Below are positions 29,928-39,286 of a stretch of DNA of 64,000 bases, piece after piece. Source of the DNA: Eudorina sp. 2006-703-Eu-15 (taxonomy: Eukaryota > Chlorophyta > Chlorophyceae > Chlamydomonadales > Volvocaceae); contig BDSI01000135.1 in assembly GCA_003117195.1 (NCBI GenBank), positions 253,008 to 317,007 of the forward strand. Direction: 5' to 3'. The first letter of the stretch is position 1. The number at the start of each line of letters is the position of its first letter. The translations under genes were made by a program, and so were the position numbers. The notes beneath the pieces are model-generated. The model worked only from the letters and a program-made list of their open reading frames with translations, was not told the origin of the DNA and made no database searches.

Positions 29928-31440
29928 ATGGCCTCTAAGAGGTGCCTTAGTGACATCATAGACCTAACAGAGGACGATGACAACCCGCCCGCCCAGAAAG
30001 CCAAGCTGACCCACGCCTCATCTCAATACACCAATGAGACGGGCAACCTGTGACGGCAGGTGAGGCATTTCTGTGCGTGGGTTGATTTCTCCCCTGCACT
30101 GCACATTCTCCACTCTTCACCTCTCCACCTTCATCTCCCTTCAACTCCCCACCCCTGCACTCTTTAAACGCAGGTGGGCAAGCCGCACGTGTATGATGAC
30201 CTCAACACCCTGGTTCCGGCCTTGAGCAGGGAGCTCAGCTGGAACGTCCAGGGTCACTTGGCCCTGTGGCCGGGGGCACTGGCAAAGGTGCCACCCGAGA
30301 CCTGGCGTGCGGCATTTATAGAGGCCGAGGATGCTAAAATCGTCAAGACATGGGGCAGGCGGCGGGTAGTGCAGTGGTACGACGCACGGAATGTGGTGAG
30401 CATTTGGGCTGGCGGTTGAGGGAGTCATGGGTCTCTACGTCCCAGTAGTGCAATGCGCATCTGATGCTTGTCTCGTCTCATTGCTCCCAGGGACTGCTCA
30501 AGAAGGAGGACGGTGCCTTCCGCATTCTCATGGAAACGGTGCACGACTACCTCGAGTCCAGGCTGCAGGAGGGGTGTGTGCCGCCGCTGGAGGAGCTCAA
30601 ATACTTCTTCGCCCTAAACAAGCCCGTGTCGAACGCTGGACAACGCTGTGACGACAGCCGTGTGGTGAGCGACAGCAGTAGGCTATGCGCGGGTTGTAAT
30701 GTAGTGCACACAGGTGTCTGTGATGTGTTGTGTTGTAATGTGTCGTGTTTCCATTGCACTCGCAGCACTCGGACGAGCCAGAGGAGGTATGGGAGCGTGA
30801 TGCTGAGGCGATGGGTCGGCCAGACCTCACAGGCACGAAGCAAGGCCGTGATCGTGTCGTGTTCAGGTTCGACATGCCATTCACGCCCGACCCGCTTTGC
30901 ACCTTCATCGACTTTGGTGCGTCATCTATGGCACCACTGGCCTGCTCCCTGCCTCTCTTCCACGGGGACGCTTACATGGGCACTGCGAAGGTGAGAAGGG
31001 AGGTGTACGTATGTATGCTTGCCCTCCTACTACTCTCCCCGTGCCTACTCCAACTATTATCCCCATGCATACTCCTACTCTCCACCCGTGCCGATTCCTA
31101 CTACTATCCCCGTGCCCTACAGATGATGGGCATGATGAAGAACGGTGATGGCGGTCGCAAGCCTCAGCATCAGCCCCGCACGGTCGGTGAGGGGATGTGC
31201 GGCAGTCTGATGATTGACCTGCCACACGACGAGACTCAGCATACAAGGCGCTCCACTTGATGGCCGCCTGCGCCAGGCACCCTCGGCCCCCATCGACACC
31301 GCTGCAGCACAGAAGGTGGCAACGCAGTTTGTGGACAAGCGCCTGTACATGGAGCCTATCGAGACGGGCAGCGAGATGGACTTTTTTCTCCACACCTACG
31401 AGCATTGCAATATTGCAGGTAATGACGAGGTGGCAAAGGG
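29928..31440 (+). pseudogene. Split gene of unknown function with SUMO-interaction-like motif, apparently damaged
   Basis: At least five exons can be joined on splice sites. Exon 1 (29928-30060) reads MASKRCLSDIIDLTEDDD; IIDL followed by acids is a typical SUMO-interacting motif. Exon 2 (30174-30393) starts VGKPHVYDDLNTLVPAL and ends before GTGAGC. Exon 3 (30491-30663) starts GLLKKEDGAFRILMETV. Exon 4 (30766-30918) starts HSDEPEEVWERD and holds FRFDMPFTPDPL. A later exon (31124-31420) begins MMGMMKNGDGG and continues in another frame to DTAAAQKVATQFVDKRLYM. In exon 1 a TGA (CTG TGA CGG) stands before the donor; CGA would keep the frame open. A frame change lies near 31235. No family recognised. 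It may be a decaying host gene or part of a transposon. Confidence 0.5.
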
Positions 31441-31910
31441 GTAGCGTACAGGAATTATCTTGGAATGTGGCGCGTGTGTAAGTGTCCTTGTCGTGCAAAG
31501 GTGCTTGTATATGGGTCATTAATGCCCTGTGTGCTTGCCTCGTTGTCATACACACACAGGGAACGTGGGCTGGTGGTGTATGCCAGTAAGTGCTTGCGGT
31601 CTGTGAGCGCCTATGCTTGGGCTGGGTTTGTGCCCTAGGGTAGGTGTGCAACCGTTGGGCTGTGCGGCGGTACCGCCGGCCTGCCAAACATTGAACGCCT
31701 GGAGTTTGTCAACTCCTTAATACCCGCCTCGACTGGCTTTCGGCATCTTGTGGGTTGCTGCGGCCTTTGCAACTGGATAGTGGGCCAACTGGGTACTGGC
31801 CCGCCAAGCATGCAGGGCAGCCGGGCACACAGGCGGTGCTCGTGTTGGCTTGCCTCTTGCCCCTTCGGGCGGAGCCCTTGCGGTCGCATCGAGGCCTTCT
31901 CGGTTACCAG

Positions 31911-32080
31911 CCTCCAGAGCGCTTCAGAGCCCTTCAGAGCGCTTCAGAGCCCTTCAGAGCGCTTCAGAGCCCTTCAGAGCGCCTTAGAGCCCTCCAGAGC
32001 CCTGCAGAGCCCTCCAGAGCCCTTCAGAGCCCTCCAGAGCCCTTTAGAGCCCTCCAGAGCCCTCCAGAAGCCGGTGCAGA
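31911..32080. repeat. 10-bp tandem repeat CTTCAGAGCC
   Basis: About 16 copies of a 10-bp unit, CTTCAGAGCC alternating with CTTCAGAGCG in 20-bp dimers at the start and CTCCAGAGCC at the end. Frames through it are open and repetitive. I read it as non-coding satellite. Confidence 0.9.
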
Positions 32081-32269
32081 TTCCTCCAGAGGCTGAGCGG
32101 CTCTGAAACAGCCCGTGTCAGGAATGCCAGACCACCCTGGAGGTAGCAGGAAGCCGCCTTCCTACGAAGCACTGGGAAAAAGCACGCTTTTGAAGACATT
32201 ATTCATGCTCTTCCCCGCTTACATGTGTTGCAGGTACCAGCTGGTACCAGCTGTGCAGCGCGTGTGGCT

Positions 32270-33160
32270 TGCTTTTTATGCAGGGTCGCCAGATTGAACT
32301 ACCAAGGGGCCCCGGCCTGCACATCATAGCCAATGTCAGTAAGAGTATGTTTTCAGTTTTGACTGAGTTTCAGCTGAATTTTGATCGAGTTTCTACCCAG
32401 CTACTTGCTGAGGGCTACATAGACACATGCATGCGGGATAGCGCACCTCCTGCTCAAGGTGTTTGACCTGTACAACAGCACGCAGCACTCAGCAGACCAA
32501 GGAGACACCTCCAGGGCTTGCATCTTCCGGGGTTAGGCCACCTGGGCCACTGCCGCTGGCGAGAAGAGCTTTGCCACGTTCTCACCCACGGCACCCAGGG
32601 CCAAAAAAATGCTACATTTTTAGCGTGGTGGGGGGGATCCATCCTTTGATGAGGCATTCGCAGGTGTGGACTTCATGCTGTCGCTGCACAAGGGGCAGCA
32701 TGCTAAGAACACGCGCGTGGTGAGTGGGTTCAAGCCTGGTGACCGCGTACGATTGTTGGAGGGCACGGGGCTGTTCGACAAGGAGAAGGCCACCTATTCA
32801 CAGGACATTTTTACACCGTGACTCGGCAGAAGGGCTATAGGTTCGCCGTGGAGGGCAAGTGACGCCTGCATAGCCCGTCGGAAATGCTGTTGGTTCGTGA
32901 AGTGACTACAGGGTAGCAGGCGGGGTGAAGCGCCAGGCAGAGGCAGCACAGGAGCAGCGCCAGGTGCGGCGTGTTGCGCGTGCTCTTGCCACAACTCAGC
33001 AGCAGGCTACACGCGCTATTGAAGCTCAAGAGGCACCACCAGCTGCGCCTGCAAACAAGCCTGCGGGCAAGCGTGGCAGCAGGAAAGATGTAAGATGTGC
33101 CCCACGCGAAGTTAGCTTTCACCGACAAGCCCGCGAAGTTAGCTTTCACCGACAAGCCCG
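32270..33160 (+). pseudogene. Retroelement integrase C-terminus remnant
   Basis: From about 32660 the plus strand reads VDFMLSLHKGQ, then FKPGDRVRLLEG, GLFDKEKATYSQDIFTV and, after one frame change, GYRFAVEGK and SEMLLVREV. The pattern G-D-x-V-R...F-x-K...S-x-x-x-F matches integrase C-terminal domains of retroviral-type recombinases found in retroelements and large DNA transposons. A Gln/Ala-rich tail follows (32925-33090). Stop codons and shifts show decay. A 27-bp tandem duplication, GCGAAGTTAGCTTTCACCG and on, lies at 33105-33158. Confidence 0.5.
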
Positions 33161-33439
33161 CGAAGAACACACAGCACTGCCAATGTCCTCTAAACCAGTC
33201 ACCGGCAGTGAGGCGTGGCTGGCACAGTTGCCCGGCGAGCTTCAACCCGCCGGTCTAATCGGCCGCTCTGTCGGCACAGCCGCGGAGGCGTCGGCAGAGG
33301 CGCTAGGCACCATATGCTACATCTGCAGTGGCATTGCCCTCAGCTAAGAGCGCTGTGCGCTTTTCTGGGAGCCGCTCCAGCGACCCAGCACGCTTCTCAG
33401 CCTGCCCGCGCACCACGAGCAGCACCGGGCGGACTGGCT

Positions 33440-33930
33440 ACTGATGCACGCTGCTGGGTGGGTCACCATCGAGGCGCACTCATTTCCCAACAAGGCTGCG
33501 TCCAACACGGTGGAGGCGGCAGCGCAGACGGCGTTCAGTGAGGCGCAGCGTGGCGCGAACCAGCACCTCAGCTTCTGGGCGCGTGACGGCAACGGCGTCA
33601 ACCAGCACCTGCGTAACGAGGCGTCATTCATGGGGGGGGGCGCAGTTCAGCCCCTGGGCGATGCTGTACGTGCGGGCGCTGCACGGGCTGGAGCCACACA
33701 GGGCGCTGGTGGTAAACTTGGGCGAGTCATGGGGACTTTGGGAGGTGGTGGTGCAGTTTAGCCCCGACACCACCCCCATCAGCACCTATATGGTGACCAC
33801 GGCGGCTGGGGAGCAGGCGAAGCAGGCGGTGCAGCCTGTGCCGGCGCAGTGGGTGTCGGCTGACAGCATGCAGCAGGCAGCCAGGGTGGCGGCGGCGGCG
33901 GCACCGACCACGGTGTTGAAGGGGGTCCAG
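33440..33930 (+). other. Unassigned coding-like stretch in retroelement remnant
   Basis: One frame reads GWVTIEAHSFPNKAASNTV and HLSFWARDGNGVNQHL, and after a shift FSPWAMLYVRALHGLEP. The residue composition looks like protein, not repeat noise, and it lies between an integrase end and a chromodomain. I do not recognise the domain. Confidence 0.35.
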
Positions 33931-34136
33931 TGCGCGGGTGCAGGGGGCCCTTGGGCAAGCGCGAGCAGGTGCGTGGCGAAACACACTTCGAAGTGTCGCG
34001 CTTCGAGGACAGCAAATTTGTAAAGGGCAAGCTGCAATTTTTGGTAAGATTTAAAGGATTTCCCAAGGCTGAATGGCTGCCCGCTGCTCAGCTGCAAGAA
34101 GCTCCGACGCTTACCGCGCGCTTCGCAAGGCGATGA
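33930..34136 (+). CDS. Chromodomain fragment of a retroelement
   Basis: This 68-codon frame contains HFEVSRFEDSKFVKGKLQFL followed by VRFKGFPKAEWLPAAQLQ. That is the chromodomain pattern: a beta strand, then L-V-x-F/W-K-G-F/Y, then an aromatic and a final helix. The usual WEP is replaced by WLP. Chromodomains at the end of gypsy integrases bind modified histones and bias insertion. It is probably the 3' end of the element remnant that begins near 32.3 kb. Its start codon is not meaningful in isolation. Confidence 0.65.
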   Translation: MRGCRGPLGKREQVRGETHFEVSRFEDSKFVKGKLQFLVRFKGFPKAEWLPAAQLQEAPTLTARFARR

Positions 34137-34192
34137 AGAACTGACGCTAGTCGCTAATTACTCACAAGAGCAAAAAGACTAAGAACACCCTC

Positions 34193-34275
34193 CATTGTTC
34201 GACTTCGGAGTTTCAGCCGAGTTTCCTCCGAGTTTCCCCCGAGTTCTGACTGAGTTTCCCTTGAGTTTCTGTGCC
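34193..34275. repeat. Degenerate GAGTTTC cluster
   Basis: Six to seven imperfect copies of GAGTTTCnnCC stand in tandem. A smaller cluster with the same word is at 32353-32396. They could mark the two ends of the 32.3-34.3 kb element remnant, but this is only suggestive. Confidence 0.5.
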
Positions 34276-34309
34276 TCGCCCCACAGTGCGGCGCCGCCCC
34301 CGCCGCGCG

Positions 34310-34580
34310 AAAACAAAGGCCTCCGAATAACGCGAGCACGTCTGTCTGTCCACACTGCTCTAGAGGTCAGAGTACGTTAATCTCGCTAATTTGTAGCGCC
34401 AAGGCTCCTCACGTGAAGTGCAAGGCGCGACGTCTAAACCGGCAACAATTTACCGCTCAACCCAGCACGGCTCGCAAGCGGTGGTCACAGTACGGCCCAT
34501 CCTCTGCCGTACCCGTACCAAAGCACGGCTGTTAACTCGTCTGCAAACCATATTTTCGGATTAACCTAAAATCTAATTTT
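34310..34580 (-). repeat. 271-bp terminal repeat, 3' side of YR retroelement
   Basis: Direct copy of 50251-50521, starting AAAACAAAGG and ending ATCTAATTTT on the plus strand. It differs from the partner at one position (CCAGCACGG against CCAGCGCGG). No second short repeat flanking it, as in the Kangaroo-like split repeats, could be found. Confidence 0.93.
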
Positions 34581-34834
34581 GAGTCGAGTTCGCCATGCAA
34601 TCAGACGCAAACCAATTCACACCATTACCGAAATAACTGAAAACCCACGCCACGGTTTCCCAGGAAGGGAAGTCCAAATAAGGAAAGGGGGAAAAGCTGC
34701 CGGGCACTCGCCCGGGCTCGCCACGGGCGCTGTCCCGCACCACACTAACACAAGGCGAGCACCTGCACACGCGCGTAGGCCGCCGCACCGGCGATGTCCT
34801 AAGCGCATACACCCCCCTCACCAAGTCTTCACAT

Positions 34835-35716
34835 CTAGGGGTTCTCTAGGGGTTTTACTAAACCCTTCTCCACTACTGCCCGGCGCACCGCCACCGACTT
34901 CTTCATGTATAGCTGCACGGCCTCCGACTTCCATCTCCCGTGCTCCTTGATAGCCTCCGTACTGACCCCGGCATTGGCCGCTGCCGTCGCCCCGCCTCGC
35001 CGCAAACTGTGGGCCGAGAGGGCGGTGAGGTCGACCGAGAGATCCGACACCGCCTGCTGCAGCTCCTTGACCAGGAGGCGCAGCCTGTTAGTGAAACCCG
35101 CCCGGTCCCAGGCCACGAGGCACGCCCCTCGCACCTTCCGGGTGAACAGCGGGGCTTCGTTGCCCTGCTCCCCGACGAACCCCAGATGCCTGCGCACGAT
35201 CTTCCCGATAGGCACACCACTAGCGGTCCGCTCCGCTAGGCAAATAAAGGCCCAGGCGCCCTGCTGGTCCGTCTTGCTTCGGGCCACTTGCACCCCGATG
35301 CCCCCACCCGCAAGCTCCTGGACGCTACCCACGGTCAGCGCTGCGAGCTCGCTCCGCCGCAACATCCCAAAGAAGCCCACCACGAGCCAGCAGGCATCCT
35401 GCGTGAATTCCGCCTCCCGGCCCGGCACCTCCTTCCCCCGCTGCCGGAGCCAGCCCACCAGCAACTGCAACAGCGCCAGGGGCAACGGCGCCTTTTGCTG
35501 TGGGTGCGTCGCTCTGCCCTCCACGGCGGCCCTCCGTAGTGCCTGCCCCAGCACACGCCTCAGGACTGTGTCCCGGCTAACGAACAGCTCCGGCGCCACA
35601 CCCTTAAACCTCTGCCAATCAGCCAGCGCGCTGATGGTCCCCTCCACCGTTGAGGGCGCCAGTTTACCTACCGCGTCCGCCACAAACAGCCGCACCCGCT
35701 CCACGTTCAGATTCAC
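34835..35716 (-). CDS. Tyrosine recombinase of the outer YR retroelement
   Basis: A 293-codon frame holds the catalytic domain of a lambda-integrase-type recombinase. Box I is GFFGMLRRSEL (Arg about 120), box II is SAHSLRRGG (His 236, Arg 239), followed by EHGRW (His 259) and the nucleophile in VQLYMKKS (Tyr 270). All expected catalytic residues are present. The enzyme would join the circular DNA intermediate to the chromosome. The first codon here is GTG/Val and the natural reading enters from the PHD frame upstream through a one-base shift next to a run of five G/C near 35725. The stop is 254 bp before the terminal repeat. Confidence 0.9.
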   Translation of the reverse strand: MNLNVERVRLFVADAVGKLAPSTVEGTISALADWQRFKGVAPELFVSRDTVLRRVLGQALRRAAVEGRATHPQQKAPLPLALLQLLVGWLRQRGKEVPGREAEFTQDACWLVVGFFGMLRRSELAALTVGSVQELAGGGIGVQVARSKTDQQGAWAFICLAERTASGVPIGKIVRRHLGFVGEQGNEAPLFTRKVRGACLVAWDRAGFTNRLRLLVKELQQAVSDLSVDLTALSAHSLRRGGATAAANAGVSTEAIKEHGRWKSEAVQLYMKKSVAVRRAVVEKGLVKPLENP

Positions 35717-36096
35717 GCCTGGCCCCCGGGCAGTGCCTCATCCTCTGGCACCCCCAGTGACTCCAAACAAAACCGGGTGAAGCGCCTGCGGGCTGACTCG
35801 TATGTCGCGGCCGAGCTCTCAGCCACAGCGCTACTGGCGAGCGAGACGAGGCGACCCGCAATGTCGCAGGCCCCAGCCGTCACCGCCGACCGTGTGATGC
35901 CTGCTGCCCGAAGTACGCAGGCCGGGCACCGAAACCAGCCCCCCGGGTAGGCCCCCGGGCTTAAATCGAGGCATCGGCGGTGAGCCGCCGCCAGACAGCC
36001 CTCACAGCGGACGTCCGTAGCTCGGCAACGCCGGCCGCAACCCACACACGTGTCGGGCCCACCCTCGCCAGATCCTGTCGCAACTGGGCGGGGCAT
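35713..36096 (-). CDS. PHD-like zinc finger and N-terminal part of the recombinase
   Basis: The frame begins near MPRPVATGSGEGG and contains CVGCGRRC, then RCEGCLAAAHRRC and WFRCPAC. This spacing of seven Cys and one His is that of a PHD finger. It is followed by SSAATYESARRRFTRFC, the usual start of the SAM-like core-binding domain of YR enzymes. The frame meets the recombinase by a 1-nt shift at GGGGG. A chromatin-reading finger on an integrating enzyme could guide target choice; that is an inference. Confidence 0.75.
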   Translation of the reverse strand: MPRPVATGSGEGGPDTCVGCGRRCRATDVRCEGCLAAAHRRCLDLSPGAYPGGWFRCPACVLRAAGITRSAVTAGACDIAGRLVSLASSAVAESSAATYESARRRFTRFCLESLGVPEDEALPGGQA

Positions 36097-38054
36097 GGCA
36101 TCATCAGTTCAGACGAAGCACCAGCAGATCGTAGGCCGCCGGGTCCGCCTCGGCACCCCAGGGCCACAGGCAGTGCGACCGCCCCTTCTCTAACATGGTC
36201 AGCACACGGAACGAGCCACCCCCATGACCACTGCCCCGCACAAACTGCCTGAACCACGTCCGCTCCGGCCAGTGTGGGACCACGACTGTCGCCCGCGTGC
36301 TGCGATTTAGCCGGTAAGCTGCCTCCAACTCGCCGAGCACCTCGCCGATCAAGGTCTTTGGTGGGAAGGCCCACAGCACCTTGCCGGCAAGTTGTGCTGC
36401 CCTCCCCAAGACTGAGTTGTCCGGGCTGAAGAAGGTAGTGCAGCCCGCCTGGGCGTTCAGCCCCAGCACATCGCAGCAGCAGTCGACCGAGGGTGTGTAG
36501 ACGCCACCCACCAGTGACCGGAACGTACGTGGCTTGCTTGAGCCGCGGGTTCAGGGCCCGCGCCTGCTCCAGCTGTCGGCTGAGGCGGTCCGCACGCACA
36601 TTGTCCACCCCGGCGATGTGCTCAGCCCGCACTTCAAACTGGTAGCGGATGGCCAGCTCCGCCAGGCTCCGACTGATCTGCCGGCCGTCCTTGACCCGCG
36701 TCGACCCGTGATTGATGGCGGCCACCGCCTGGGTATTGTCACAACGGACGAGGACGCGGCGGCCAGCCAGTCGGGGCGCCCAGGTCTCGAGGGCGCGGAG
36801 AACGGCGGACAGCTCTAGCCACGCGATGTGTAGGCTGCGCTCGGCTGGGGCCCATACCCCCTGCATTTCGGCTCTGTCCCAAGCAGCTCCAAAGCCGGCG
36901 CCACTGGCGTCAGTGAAGATGGTTGCTGCCTCCGCTCCCGCAAACTCCCCCCTCACCAAGTCCAGGTCGGCCACCGTGCAGCGCTTGACCCCATCCCAGA
37001 CGGACGAGTCGCTGCGCAGCACATCCCACCAGAACTGCAGATCGTCCACGGCGCCGCCATTGAGCCGCAAGGACGGTGGTGGTGACCGCACGGAAAAGAG
37101 GCTGTCGTACTGGCCTTGTAGGAAGACGTTGCCCCAGCGGCACGCCCGTGCCAGGAAGGTTAGGCGCCCCGCCACCGCCTCGACGTCGGAGCGGGGGACC
37201 GGACCGACCAGCACAGCGTCGAGCAGTGCCCGTACCTCCAATGCGTAGCGGCAGCGTTTGTCCGGCGCAATCTGCATCTCCATCCGGACCGTGTCAAAGA
37301 GCATGCCCAGGAACTCCAGCTGCTGCAACGGTGTGTCGCGGCCTTTGTCCTTGCTGAGTTTCCACTCCAGCCCCAGCTCAGCGCCCACCTCGTCCAGCAC
37401 CGCGAACGTGCCCTGCACGTCGGCATGTGTCGCCCCCATGATCATGAAGTCATCCACATAGACGAAAATCTGTGCCTTGAGGCCCCGCCGGTCGCACTCT
37501 CGCTGGAAGATGTCGGCCGCGGCCGTGGTGAGCTCAACGAAGATGGCGGGGCTCTGGCTCGCACCAAAGGGCAGGCCAACCCACCGCTGCAGCGCTTTGG
37601 TGGTGGGGTGTCGGAAGGCCATGAAGTGGCGGGCGTTGGGGGTCAGCTTGACGTGGTGGAAGCCATTAGCCAGGTCCCGTTTGCCGAGAAACCCGCCCCG
37701 GGGTAGGTGCTGTAGCAGGGTTGCCAGGTCTGGCAAAGGGCACGGCAGCTTGACCATGCAATCGTTGACACCTGAGCGGGACGGGTCAGTGATGGGATGC
37801 TGCCGTCGGGCTTGAGCACTACGTGCAATGGGTTGACGACAGCTGCGAAGGCGTCCTCCGTGCCGTGGCAGTGTGGGTCGTACTGTTCCGTGACACCGCT
37901 CCGTAGCAGGGCGTCGAAGTGAGACTCCATTTCCGCCATGTGCGGGTGAAGGGACGGGTAGTTTTGGAGGTGGTGAGAGGCCGCAGGGACGGTGTGAAAC
38001 TGCCAATCGGCCTCGTTGCGTGTGGCGGGAGTGTTGATCCCATACTTGAGCCAC
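35961..38054 (-). CDS. Reverse transcriptase-RNase H of the outer YR retroelement
   Basis: The 697-codon frame carries RT blocks LGKRDLANGFHHVKL, LPFGASQSPAIF and the active site FVYVDDFM. RNase H shows IFTDASGAGFGAAW, a central Glu in WLELSAVL, and VRCDNTQAVAAIN. The last about 180 codons are out of frame: near 36520 the reading shifts into 36104-36511. At the N-terminal side the reading enters from the 37643-38722 frame through a shift near 37795, where LKPDGSI joins TDPSRSGVN, the standard DIRS-type phrase. The enzyme copies the element RNA into DNA. Confidence 0.9.
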   Translation of the reverse strand: MAQVWDQHSRHTQRGRLAVSHRPCGLSPPPKLPVPSPAHGGNGVSLRRPATERCHGTVRPTLPRHGGRLRSCRQPIARSAQARRQHPITDPSRSGVNDCMVKLPCPLPDLATLLQHLPRGGFLGKRDLANGFHHVKLTPNARHFMAFRHPTTKALQRWVGLPFGASQSPAIFVELTTAAADIFQRECDRRGLKAQIFVYVDDFMIMGATHADVQGTFAVLDEVGAELGLEWKLSKDKGRDTPLQQLEFLGMLFDTVRMEMQIAPDKRCRYALEVRALLDAVLVGPVPRSDVEAVAGRLTFLARACRWGNVFLQGQYDSLFSVRSPPPSLRLNGGAVDDLQFWWDVLRSDSSVWDGVKRCTVADLDLVRGEFAGAEAATIFTDASGAGFGAAWDRAEMQGVWAPAERSLHIAWLELSAVLRALETWAPRLAGRRVLVRCDNTQAVAAINHGSTRVKDGRQISRSLAELAIRYQFEVRAEHIAGVDNVRADRLSRQLEQARALNPRLKQATYVPVTGGWRLHTLGRLLLRCAGAERPGGLHYLLQPGQLSLGEGSTTCRQGAVGLPTKDLDRRGARRVGGSLPAKSQHAGDSRGPTLAGADVVQAVCAGQWSWGWLVPCADHVREGAVALPVALGCRGGPGGLRSAGASSELMMPCPAQLRQDLARVGPTRVWVAAGVAELRTSAVRAVWRRLTADASI
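36104..36511 (-). CDS. Methyltransferase-like domain following RNase H in the outer YR element
   Basis: This 136-codon frame follows RNase H after a one-base shift. It begins GGVYTPSVDCCCDVLGLNAQ and contains FFSPDNS, VLWAFPPK and VVVPHWPERTWF. The layout (acidic D-x-C, F-S motif, W-x-x-PP, V-x-P-x-W) matches the Dam-like N6-adenine methyltransferase module known from DIRS elements, but NPPF/Y is AFPP. Catalysis is therefore doubtful. It ends with a stop at 36104, just before the PHD-recombinase frame. Confidence 0.7.
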   Translation of the reverse strand: MGGVYTPSVDCCCDVLGLNAQAGCTTFFSPDNSVLGRAAQLAGKVLWAFPPKTLIGEVLGELEAAYRLNRSTRATVVVPHWPERTWFRQFVRGSGHGGGSFRVLTMLEKGRSHCLWPWGAEADPAAYDLLVLRLN

Positions 38055-38834
38055 GCGGCGGTGTTGAGCTTGGAGCCGGACAGCCGTCCAAGAGGGTTGC
38101 CGCTGGGTCGAGGTACCACCGCGGTGGGTTGCTGCCGGATGGGGGGTTGTGGCCGCGGTGAGGCTGCATGGCGGCCTGTACGTGTGGCCAGCCCACGGAG
38201 GCCCACCACCTCTGGGTCGACAAGCACTTCTTGTGTCAGCCGGCCGAAGTCGCCCGCATCGATGGCGTCCTCGATATCGGCCTGGTCTGCGTCCACATGG
38301 TCGTCACGGGTGCCCGCCGCTGTACCACCCATCCGTGGGGCTGTACCACCCATCTGTGGGGCTGCTGTTGCCGCTGTCGTCCCTGCTGCCGCTGTTGCTG
38401 CTGTTGCTGCCACTGGCCCCCGGACCCGCTCGCCTGCCCGGCGGGTTCCCGCACCAAGGCTCGGGCCTGCAGCCCCCGCAGTCTCACCTGGTATTTCGGC
38501 AGGTGGGGGCGCCGCGGGGCCCTGGAGAAGTGCTGTCTTCCGAGCGTAGATTGCTTCCCGCGCCTGCTCCCGCAGCTGCAGGTCTCGGCGGTACGATGGC
38601 TCCTGACGCCCGAGAAGTCGGCGCTTTTGTTTATATTGGGACCGAACGAGGTCAATTTTCGCGGCATACGAGTCCTTCGCGGCTTTGCTAGCTGTCGCCC
38701 GCGGGACCTCCAGCGTCCCCAATTTATCCAGCTCCTCGCTATTAATTTCCGTGAGCTTTTCTAAGGCCTGGTTCAGGTGCTGAAACTCAAGGTCGCTGAG
38801 AGGAGGGTACTTCTCGAGTTCCCTGTCGCAGTCT
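37643..38834 (-). CDS. ORF1/Gag-like region of the outer YR element, main part
   Basis: Entering from the gypsy junction at 38834, the frame reads SDCDRELEKYPPLSDLEF, then MGTLEVPRATASKAAKDSYA with Lys/Arg-rich helices. A low-complexity Ala/Gly/Thr part follows, then ALKYGINTP-like residues that begin the RT (HMAEMESHFDALLRSGVTEQ). It is the nucleic-acid-binding part upstream of the RT. Its first nine codons lie on the other side of the insertion (50180-50152). The frame runs on past the RT shift as a shadow to 37643. Confidence 0.7.
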
Positions 38835-38839
38835 GAAAA

Positions 38840-39224
38840 TGTAACGCGGATGTTACGGACTTAAGAAATACTTAAGGACGTAGGCATCGCGACACAAAGC
38901 CACAGAGCTATCGGCCTGGGAAGCCGTATACGGTTATGACCGTATATGGGAAGGACCGTAGGCCTTGCCTATTTAGGATCACCTTCAAGACACCTTCCAC
39001 TACGGGGCGTACGTCGTGGTAGGGTATATGGTATCACGCGCTACATGCCGTAGTACGGCACTAGGCCTGAGCGAGGGCCTAGGCGCATAAAGGCTCGCAC
39101 GGGTAGGGCGGGTGCCGTGTCGCTATTACGCCTAGCGGCTGAGGATCGTTTCCTCACTAGACTCTGATCCTACGCTTCCGCAGTGGTTACACTTGTACGC
39201 TAAGTACCCACACGCGTCGTTACA
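38840..39224 (+). repeat. 5' LTR of gypsy element 2
   Basis: 385 bp, TGTAACG...CGTTACA. It should carry the promoter. Compared with the 3' LTR it has an extra GT near 39118 and lacks 14 bp near 39160. Multiple inverted motifs such as CCGTATACGG occur inside. Confidence 0.95.
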
Positions 39225-39225
39225 G

Positions 39226-39237
39226 TGGTATCCTACG
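39226..39237 (+). promoter_or_regulatory. Primer-binding site of gypsy element 2
   Basis: TGGTATCCTACG starts one base after the LTR. Its first eight bases are the same as in element 1, consistent with the same or a related initiator-methionine tRNA primer. Confidence 0.75.
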
Positions 39238-39286
39238 ACCAACTAGAGTCTTTTCCATTTTATTTTTAAGTGCTAGAGAAAAAAAA

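Noticed and set aside
35288..38764. Plus-strand frames opposite the RT and recombinase of the outer YR element
   Set aside because: The minus strand carries all catalytic motifs; the plus frames are shadows.
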